From an uncultured Verrucomicrobiota bacterium (lineage in GTDB: Bacteria; Verrucomicrobiota; Verrucomicrobiia; Limisphaerales; AAA164-E04): DNA of 54,641 nucleotides. The stretch covers positions 1 to 54,641 of the forward strand of contig CAJXVR010000007.1 of the NCBI GenBank assembly GCA_913061285.1, written 5' to 3'. Below the pieces are notes generated by a model that saw only the letters and a list, made by a program, of their open reading frames with translations, ran no database searches and was not told where the DNA came from. Below, piece after piece: positions 52,601 to 54,641 of the stretch. Positions within the stretch are counted from its first letter, which is position 1; each line of letters starts with the position of its first letter. Both the position numbers and the translations under genes were made by a program.

Positions 52601-54604
52601 GGTTGTCACCGTCTTGCTGCCACCAGATCCGGTAAGATCAACTGTTTGTGTTGGGCCTAACTCGAAGGCAAGAGAACCCGTCAAGGTCAGTGAATCGAGG
52701 ATTCCGAGTTCGACAAAACCTTGTGCTCGGATTACCGGAGAATCCATAGCGAGATAAATCGGCTTGCCGCCGGTATTCACCTCATAGCCAACAGGGTCAA
52801 TCTTTCCATCTTGATCAGTATCGAAAGTATCGACGTGATCTTCATCACCACTGAAAAGCACGGCCGCTTCAGTGATGTCAATTACGCTTTCGCTATCGCC
52901 CGTGTCATTAGTGTTAAGAATCTCCAAGAGTTCGCCGTGCCCAATCGCAGTATCATCGTTCAACGCCACTCCCGCTAAGCCAGCGAGTCCGGCTCCTGAC
53001 TGTTGATTCAATCGTGCCAAATCACCAAACGTCAAAACGCCATCAACTGCTTCATTGAGCCCAAGGTTGTTATCAAATAAGGCGAGGGTTTCACTAGCAA
53101 ACTCCGGTGTGTTGGCAAAATCTGCTACGGGAAAGACTGAAAGACCATAAATAGTCGGAGTGGAAAGATTGACTTCCACCAATAACTCTTCACCGCGCAA
53201 GGTGACCTCTGGAATTCCATTCAAACTGATTTCATTCGCCGTCGCCTTCATGGCGAAGAATTTCTGGAATGACTCAATCGGGCTGGTGGGTTTCATGAAG
53301 GCCATCCCAAAATCAAAATCATCAATCACAATGCCTTTAGCATCGCTGTTAATTTCTGATGGCAGGATGTCCCCTGTATCGGGATCGCGATCAATCTCTA
53401 AATCATTATCGGCATCATTCCAGTACGGGCCATCCAGACCAATAAACGCATGGACGTCGGAGGCTCCCATCGTCATGAACTCGAGATCCTTAGTCTGACC
53501 AAAGACAGGGATATCCGTATTGGGGTCGAGTCCGAGAGCACCCAGCAAGGTGCCAATGTTGCCATTATCATGGCCAATCAGACCACCTGCAGTGTTAACG
53601 GTATGAACCGGCCCTTTTTCAAAGGCAACGCTACCGGCGATGTGAATGAATTCGGATATCTGTAAGTGTACTTTTCCGATTTCACCGCCTAAACGAGCTT
53701 GGCCGTCATAGTCGAAGATAACTGGTTGGTTTCCAGTTGGCACTTCCAGCGTCCCATCATTGATTCCAGGATCATTTTCGAAACTGGATTTGTAATTGAT
53801 GATGGGTCGTCCCAGTCCCCCAAACCAATCTCCACCCCAATTGACATCTACTTGGATCTCTCTTGTTTCAAAGACGAAATCTTCACTCAATGGCCCCATT
53901 AGGAAATCAACGACGTCAGACGATGCTTTAGCAGTGATCATCCTTGGAATTTCTGCTGCTTCCGGAAGGAAGTCATTTAGAGTCGCGTCAAAGACACCGA
54001 CTCCAATATCAAGCCCAGTCATCCGGGCACCGATCAGTTCGTCGCTCGGATTCGCTAATAGGTCACCAAGGGGGCGATGGGAGGTATCAGAAGGAATCAC
54101 GACTGAGTCAGTCTCCAAACCTACACCGACGAACGCATTCACCTGGTGGGCCCCGATAACAAAGCCAGCCACGTCGACATCCGTAATGGCCGAGCCATTT
54201 TCAATGATAGCGGTCGTTCCACGGATATCAGCAGGCAGGCTGTTCAGAGCATTGCCGAAGGTGCTCTGCAAACCAGCGCCAATGTCACTCGGCAAACCAG
54301 TCGAGATATCCACCAGCATCTGCGGTCCTTTTTCGAATCCGAAGCTGCCTTCGAGGTGAACGAAATCTAATAAGCTAACTAGGCCGTATTCCAGGCTGAC
54401 ACCGATTCTTTGGTTCCCGTCAAAATCCAAAACGACGGGCTCTCCGCCGGTTGGCACTTCGAAGCCAACAACGTCCGTGTTGCCATTATTATTAAGATCC
54501 TCTTCCGCGGTCAGCACGCCATCACGATCCACGTCTTCGGTGAAAGAGGCTGCCCAGTCAATCACCGCAGGACCAAACGGAGGAATTCCAGGTAATTCCC
54601 AATT
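34691..54604 (-). CDS. Giant RTX-like extracellular repeat protein (N-terminus missing)
   Basis: About 6,637 genomic codons in one open frame; the true start lies beyond the contig. Residue numbers count from the edge. About 1-870: segments with EF-hand-like loops (DVDRDGVLTAEEDLNNNG, DTNGNQSVDQDEL). About 870-2390: beta-rich repeats with [FV]xLELNTT, very regular (~118 residues) at about 1600-2200. About 2390-2550: RTX-like GGSGNDDL and GGSEDDEILGGSGIDIAIGG. About 2550-3650: beta-helix-like DTVNVLSTSG units. About 3680-4080: Calx-beta-like segments. About 4090-5740: GNDxI/GDNGxI blocks. About 5740-6580: more RTX-like repeats. Then a Gly-Asn tail ending GKGKNK. RTX repeats bind calcium outside the cell. 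Similar giants in PVC bacteria often begin with a LEPR-XLL signature, which cannot be seen here. Adhesion or surface-layer function is inferred. Confidence 0.88.
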   Translation of the reverse strand, partial: NWELPGIPPFGPAVIDWAASFTEDVDRDGVLTAEEDLNNNGNTDVVGFEVPTGGEPVVLDFDGNQRIGVSLEYGLVSLLDFVHLEGSFGFEKGPQMLVDISTGLPSDIGAGLQSTFGNALNSLPADIRGTTAIIENGSAITDVDVAGFVIGAHQVNAFVGVGLETDSVVIPSDTSHRPLGDLLANPSDELIGARMTGLDIGVGVFDATLNDFLPEAAEIPRMITAKASSDVVDFLMGPLSEDFVFETREIQVDVNWGGDWFGGLGRPIINYKSSFENDPGINDGTLEVPTGNQPVIFDYDGQARLGGEIGKVHLQISEFIHIAGSVAFEKGPVHTVNTAGGLIGHDNGNIGTLLGALGLDPNTDIPVFGQTKDLEFMTMGASDVHAFIGLDGPYWNDADNDLEIDRDPDTGDILPSEINSDAKGIVIDDFDFGMAFMKPTSPIESFQKFFAMKATANEISLNGIPEVTLRGEELLVEVNLSTPTIYGLSVFPVADFANTPEFASETLALFDNNLGLNEAVDGVLTFGDLARLNQQSGAGLAGLAGVALNDDTAIGHGELLEILNTNDTGDSESVIDITEAAVLFSGDEDHVDTFDTDQDGKIDPVGYEVNTGGKPIYLAMDSPVIRAQGFVELGILDSLTLTGSLAFELGPTQTVDLTGSGGSKTVTTMTIGGANLTAFIGANAPYWTDTNGNQSVDQDELNSESIGVHVTDLDIGLALMASTNINDLGVYLAGKASVNSFGLVGIDYLDLQGAFDIALNVGLGTSGLEVIDFESTFDEDLNDDGDFNDAGESDKNNNGTVEQGFEVNTGDSQSPVVLDFNDFLVSFQFGGLLTVYSDVAKTNSVVGVNGLVLFEVTPGGLKAFVAGGVEFGPDVGSTGSQKFFDMNALGGLSITGDGVAADLEISIAIASGGALGDLSFGAGAQARLVFNTTGYDHDITIPERYAAFLTGHADLLTSNEGAELGAINGVDVNALAAIGGNLDSRFAVNNNGSITFTISGGPPRFDGSNGTPGPYFVATISGTLSVMSVDFVGNFRIEISDDGFQLFADASLNIGDPSSPLLRFSTVGLIVINSDGIAGKFALTLQANLPSEIGLSLNASFLLQLNTTGEEIRFALPPAVGPVPNDFANSTNELVITAGAPLLGGSEAAPGNYLLIAAVGDLVFLNTLTLSGSFQMTVASTGNGVAVSVQVDTTLSLGAVGTFNVRGGFQLDPDGVVVNLGLSYDTALGTSFFGMSGDFNLELNTKLTDVSIARGSTNVNLPASTLRIQVNNFQLTMVGLTLDGAATITFNTSTGAIAVSAAVGTSVVVPGSSTPLFGLTGTMAFGIDSDGLYGIAELSLNTNSVAILPGFALSASFVLEFNTAGVSKTVETYTFDATTGVRSINTTEVVLSPELVRLAAGGSLAFNPSGGAGEAFTMTGSFEFVLSSSFIEIQANVVVDVANIVGAQANAALRIAWSNGQTYLAGFVTIGVSAGGSGGQSLSGTGFQLDFNMGLYINTHSSDITLAGVTLTAETIELRAGGFLQLNIGGIAGFRLEGDLIVSANNSGFSVQADGNLSLRFGGKTILSMAATGGLIITNVGTAESPIYVLAGILSLTRAGNFGVAGNGFSLGGTFTLEVNTTGSAVNLGNAGSLEAGVFARIRVENARMAFLVANSGFVLENGTIVLEVGSNGLVVAVDTEFNVLAFGTEVFSLDALGFLLINRDGIGGKIALSALVQSSASQSNFGIGGNFIFELNTTNAAIGTVRGVAVNLASGPYIKLVVNNAFLHLGLNGDNRFSLDGSFVFEASSVGLILAATGKLSAVVAGANILTLNAVGFLLINGNGIAAKISLNLGSGSNTSGTGFSLGGTFVFELNTTGQAIGSINGIRVNLAGGNYAKIILNGHLDLLAIGSNKFRLDGRFVVEVSSTGFVLAADANLEAIVANQTILSLRALGFLLINDRGIAAKISLSTAYGSDTGGTGFSLGGTFSLELNTTNLAIGTVNGVAVNLAPGRYAKLIVNGHVDVSPAAGNKFRIEGELIIQISGAGLEVSADGQLKAMVGNTAILSIGVRGGLLIGTDGIAAKLAISTSFGGSGFNFKGSAVFELNTTGRFVGVIADQTVNLAAGPYARISIDGTLSVLGILDVNGQFDVTISTAGVNASVDGVIRVLGIDLNFNGGIIINANGLAFRAGLTLAAAGGFRPFDGLSVNGRFTLEVNTTNRAVTINNVNIGPQTARVRVDGGLNILGFTLSGTLLIEANSTGFRLEIPSSNPLSLNVGGVFNANVHGWISESGFRFTASAGFRVTAGPAYLSANASITLGHDIFAFNVNGSAGLKIAGIRIGVGVNASVSIESGRLRIRASACVDLLLTEVCATITFSLGSISQPGGDEADLIPVLANRNGSELRLNVGSHAGSRQAAEYTGITDEAYVVEHLSGSAGNETVRVTAFGFSEEHSGIGNIVADAGTGTDSIIVRNGVLADATLSGGSGNDILTYHGSGTATLSGGSGNDDLMATGSGMHTLLGGSEDDEILGGSGIDIAIGGTGIDQINTAGGDDRIEWVSGDGLDTLIEGGSGNDLYLVTLSNNSETIEFDPFGTGFGLNISDGVHPVLGVESIDLDARGQADRIKVNYLASSILKNLALNLGADTSHDTVAVNGANGSDTFNLSADGDVAVVAPGNGVNIRLTNPTSSSGGTTLTLNTYNSADTVNVSDVLTGVVTYINTGEGNDTINLGTGGNLDTIAALVTVNADGGSDTLNLQDFNGGSQNGFITLNRIWELGMPGSSATTNGVTYNAIETLNLSLADSSDTINVLSTSGLTTRIRTGSGSAANTINVGSTSPAATGNVNGVNGHLIVEGQSANDTLNVYDKDNDGAENLTITSTRLYGLDLPGSTATANGITYNGFEAANIALGNRRDTVSILSTHAGSTTLDTAGGEDTVDILSVAGTTTVNTGGGNDRITVSDRALSSPTLPAGPNTTPVGSIDQINALLTVTSGTGGDDTLNIDDSRAPASNHKSGVLTNSTLRGLNLEQGINYSGWENLNLWLGFGNNHLQVDSTHGTTTSIHTAAGHDRIDLNSVSGRFNLNAEQGNDTVNLRGADLSSHLVITGDIGQDTFNLATQSPTLPDPYPTGLQTQLVTADTVSNIDAVRGFVDLDGGGGYDRFNVDDSANANAKQGTLTENTIRGLGLAGGVDYHAMEDMNLWLGTGADVLYVDSTHSGTLQLYAGDGNTTTNERDDTIAIRSIANVTTVHGHGGNDFIEVNVTTNTLPQDASFNGLAPISNFFHRTHLNQLAATLNLHGEGGSDHYTINLAHEGNALVNVHDNGAPFSGVDTLIINGADTVDGVDNDPDDTFLLRKDFVALLNTFENDSFTSVERVNYDENINARLIVNGLGGEDAFAADDNTATTTLDGGVDDDEFQIGQVFGTERDINANIDQNEVFDTSPVVIGVVRAFDTNELIFDPAAHEFGDIIDTSTGQTRRELIIEEVGKARAAGGVLTGIAYVSDGVTHPTTVFGGEGADEINIYHNKGTLRLEGEGGNDEFTVRAFVILQGLEQADTDVKGGGGEDTIKYAVNAPVSIDGGTGFDTVVVLGTPFSDAFVVTPDGIFGAGLNVSFDNVESAELDSLEGDDVIFVLGTSSDMVTTVIGGQGNDIINVGGDVTEEIVSNDLLGRAGIISHNITAGDADFLAAGINGLATNILSAADGALVSIEPIGEPLIVTEDGVLAEYFIMLTGPTAANVSTPVYLTVSAGVASTSDRSIGGDSVLVKTDNGVFTNAVVLTFTEPNVKQRVSVKAVDDQGFEGERLVMLSHTIVSDVPGYEEVQLVNTPVVVVDNEKPGLEIREFEDFGTGGLVPDRITEVLEGPQGFSDVYQFALTTSPANDETVTVTLLHDDQVSLSETVFSFNHLNWNQFRTVTVSAVDDPEADGIEISEIIHRVESDQNTAFNLVEEEYPELDVKVFDDESTGAIVRDSGGSTIVVVGGDDDSYRIRLINGPELPVTLELTTDSQTNLAANVGARFTDANEPKAEYRDGDELTYSLTFDDSNWSEWVEVTVSANSAFIPDPFKQPTKTFAPVAQNLDVIRGPLIVDGGVVPGKDRSLNPAIVLPSEDNQPVKKEDPVGDESQRIDILNLYHSDNTDADQGLVEIRNTVTTVPHAPVLNELGQVLGTVSLSNPGLALTGLEMGGLHVVNEGTPEEPLYRYYGGGITMDQFEIVELLLGKGDEELTIETTLDGAVTALHGGGGNDTFDINDRGDGPLIVYGDSSEQGTRYSNDDGSISEHGSSFNTPGNDTIDASDMLAQNDAFAGIVAFGGDGNDTILGSQDRDHLAGGSALDHDTIQGEQGDDHIYADGEFNFDLMLFAQDRIDPFDANTTEGLGNINAMFEVVVDAVASADRVFAGEGNDIVLADQGRIDQIPGTRRIHTTGSITKVQTVGIQNGAADTIFGNAGNDLIFGGFGGDTIYGGNSLGGSAITSSDSDIIIGDNGVADFIVTDGDVATIDLLHTTDITPGSAGDDTIEGNEDDDLVLAGLGRDKVDLHQGNNIALGDNGRIEWVNGILDLIISTEEGSDTTAPEGGVDIITSGLGNDIVIAGFEADEVTAEGGNNLILGDSGSIDYGFEIGDLQLVESTAYIYGGNDVIQTGLGNDIILGGIGSDEITAQVGEALGAGISDGGNIILGDNGLIDYLNNGDLLSDDIDTIDTLAVDEGGTDTILTGAGDDIIIGGEAGDEINAGHGTNLVIGDNGRITAAVSNESRFGQQALTLGLVETTQSLIGGSDIILVGDGDDIVLGGINEDVIAGSYDSVTESYSASEGHNIFIGDSGLIDWTAADHNGGLAGDDAEPNDLDRIRSTQANHGGNDLILSGAGNDIIIAGEDGEVVSDVNGVKTVSAAAFDGDEVEAGDGNNIVIGDNGEIFAAALNVPNQLLVLGMLQSMPSTSLIGGSDSIITGVGSDIIIGGIDADTILASEGDNIVIGDSGIVDWTAAERGGTLAGDDTNPNDIDRLLSLDEDHGGNDTIVTGAGNDMIIGGEDGELITEIDIDGDALTSNDVIGDVSDGDLIEAGDGNNLVVGDNASMYAAGQDSPQLAGLPVTFGILATGNSLIGGSDRIYVGSGDDIVLGGIDEDIIVGGEDAQGNYLPSEGDNIILGDSGYIDWTGAENHHAQAEAGDDTNAADIDRIVSLDENHGGNDLILTGAGTDVIVGGEDGEIVNDVEVNGVVTLERAVVRATSDGDTIHAGNGDNLVLGDNGRVIAAAANGAHLQNIAITLGLVETGDSLLGGADTITTGVGSDIILGGIDGDIITANDTESAGNPDGNNIIIGDSGLIDWTSWDREPTALGGDTDPGDIDRIWSKDENHGGSDQITTGEGNDIILAGEDGENVDEVNIVIPAEQARVATNADIAATADGDVVVAGNGNNVVLGDNGFITSALTGNPQYAGLNITLGLVQTGNSLIGGSDTIYVGNGQDIVLGGIDADVVAAGTSQVNGEFVLLPTEGNNIIIGDSGLIDWTALERVQAGLYEDRAGDDLDASDIDRIVSLDEDHGGNDTIVTGDGNDIVIGGEDGDLITEIDIDENPVIGDTVSDVANGDSIDANDGDNLVFGDNGQIFAAATDAPQYGYNSITLGLVTTTTPGIGGNDEIITGVGYDIILGGVLEDTITANDHEVYVREPGAGDAYNHDIDNIILGDNGYIDWTASERDYSSNPSAGDDSDPSDIDRIRTTDPTIGADDWIQSGAGNDLILAGTASDTVYAGAGNDLVFGDHGELLAVSGGGIIAQDLPLSGTGAGYIDSFTFNAIDTQNADGGDNDIVHGEDGEDIILGQQGADQLFGGNDNDDLIGGHNVLGGHDEGDRIDGGSYSGIGAELPAANGLLPGETDHDVIAGDNAIILRRGDFVSPRFRLLIDGVVYDLDALLQVTDASQPNPDGVEVRDVFLLDHVFSDDGDHSNDTPVDQYGADIIAGGPDNDEIFGQLGDDVIQGDGQVLRLGSTTESDSAAFRDADSGLLHVTDSQERVSDGDDYIEGNAGNDVIFGNLGQDDIIGGSSDLFGLHTQADRWDGSDLIFGGAGTDIQRNDLGDATWTDGEGSLIVNDLNGHSRDSDYILGDNGNIYRLVEVLGNSSNSQYLRFNYDSGTDFNGAERGDLRLVVRGNENIGDLDTGVQDYTPGGWDYDAANTLNNLGAADEIHGESGDDFIYGMVGSDVLFGEGQDDDIVGGYGNDWISGGTGEDGILGDDGRIYTSRNSIQGEPLYGIAGFGNQELDLEIATPGGFQQAIINVSGQLKKTVNLTPFNVAGVEAQAELGDYVVLFESTESDDLIYGGWGSDFLHGGSGDDGISGAEALSQFYDLPFNPGNLLAHGDIREGEFAAYDENDPLSKILVAANAEGHLEFTSEGSEFFLNFGNVEGPQDLHANGESFVAIPTDGDDIIFGDLGNDWLVGGTGRDNLYGGWGDDLMNVDDNHDSTIETATPRANNIPDTHPSYEDRAFGGAGRDVLIANTGGDRLIDWAGEFNSYLVPFAPFGMATVSRSIAPAIQEFLYDLAENDGADPTRAADTGTDADRFGEPQGELGLVNQKDFAWGDQTGSPDDPQPGNIGGGARDVLRGADDTQGGGGNDGGNDGGNAGGDAGGDGNAGGNGNAGGNGNAGGNGNAGGNGKGKNK
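34709..34852 (-). repeat. 18-bp tandem repeats encoding the Gly-Asn tail
   Basis: Units of ACCATTGCCACCGGCATT (plus strand) at 34709, 34727, 34745 and 34763 differ by one base at most (GGCATT or GGCGTT); a fifth at 34781 is diverged, followed by shorter degenerate copies to about 34852. They encode NAGGNG repeats. Length variation by slippage between strains is expected. Confidence 0.9.
37400..40900 (-). repeat. Long tandem repeats (~470-550 bp) in the giant gene
   Basis: A recurring plus-strand motif, GTCCAATCGATxxxGCC and close variants, appears near 37588, 38138, 38678, 39198, 39716 and 40184. Each unit encodes GGNDTIVTGAGNDIIIGGED, a NxVxGDNGxIxAA turn, a SLIGGSDxI turn and NIIIGDSGxIDWTA. 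Spacing shrinks from about 550 to 470 bases toward the protein N-terminus. Copies are diverged, so this is an old duplication series. Confidence 0.8.
48000..49800 (-). repeat. ~118-residue (about 350 bp) tandem repeats in the giant gene
   Basis: The [FA]x[FL]E[LV]NTT core recurs near 48009, 48340, 48681, 49035, 49392 and 49742, at spacings of about 331-357 bases. Each unit reads like SLGGTFxFELNTT, then VNLAxGxYAK, LDGxFVxEVSSTG, LxALGFLLINxxG and IAAKISLS. More diverged copies extend to about 51900. Confidence 0.8.
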
Positions 54605-54605
54605 G

Positions 54606-54641
54606 CTGTCTCTTATACACATCTCCGAGCCCACGAGACCT
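54606..54641 (-). other. Nextera read-2 adapter (assembly artefact)
   Basis: 54606-54639 is the reverse complement of the adapter at the left end, beginning with CTGTCTCTTATACACATCT; the last two bases (CT) fit the start of the same index. The giant reading frame runs through it, giving a false MGSEMCIRDS start. Confidence 0.97.

Overview
This 54.6 kb window looks like one metagenomic contig from a bacterium of the PVC group, most likely Verrucomicrobiota (Planctomycetota is the alternative). That placement is inferred from gene content: a VWA/amidotransferase-like membrane protein, a Cys-type sulfatase, two 'WPxFRGP' PQQ-like beta-propellers, a Reg_prop hybrid kinase, an ankyrin protein ending in a planctomycete-type cytochrome c domain, a YHYH protein, and a giant repeat protein. 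No rRNA, tRNA, CRISPR array, intact IS element or replication origin was seen. Both ends are untrimmed Illumina Nextera read-2 adapter (1-45 and 54606-54641). The first and last genes are therefore cut by the contig edge, and the 'MGSEMCIRD' that starts both reading frames is adapter, not protein.

Layout. 47-2880: two coupled membrane proteins of a BatA/VWA type cluster. 2938-8559: sulfatase, DUF3817 protein, S46 dipeptidyl-peptidase and cytochrome c-sugar dehydrogenase, all on the plus strand. 8580-16774: minus strand, with a YHYH protein, a MORN-repeat protein and a SCO protein as one operon, then a PQQ-like propeller and a hybrid histidine kinase. 16904-19899: an OmpR-type regulator and its kinase diverging from the YHYH operon, then a rhomboid-GYF protease. 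A perfect 14-1-14 palindrome lies in the divergent promoter region, just upstream of the YHYH start.

19900-23758 looks like an accessory island. It has two gene-poor stretches, a frameshifted ParE-like toxin remnant and an ankyrin/cytochrome fusion gene that is AT-richer and prefers T-ending codons. 23708-26155: a BlaI-type repressor and an M56 (BlaR1-like) protease behind a textbook -35 box and a palindromic operator, closed by a large hairpin shared with the convergent PDZ-thioredoxin gene. 27197-34200: two SRPBCC proteins, a lipoprotein with nine LRRxGV repeats, a renalase-like flavoprotein, a second PQQ-like propeller, an ADP-ribosylglycohydrolase and an outer-membrane beta-barrel protein.

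34691-54604 is one uninterrupted minus-strand reading frame of about 6,640 codons, N-terminally truncated. It encodes a giant, probably extracellular repeat protein with Ca-binding-like loops, ~118-residue beta-rich repeats, RTX-like GGxGND repeats, Calx-beta-like segments, long GDNG/GNDxI blocks and a Gly-Asn tail.

The best candidates for undescribed biology are the YHYH-MORN-SCO operon with its divergent two-component system and palindrome, the giant protein, the ankyrin/toroid/cytochrome fusion, and the BlaI-M56 switch near the LRRxGV lipoprotein.
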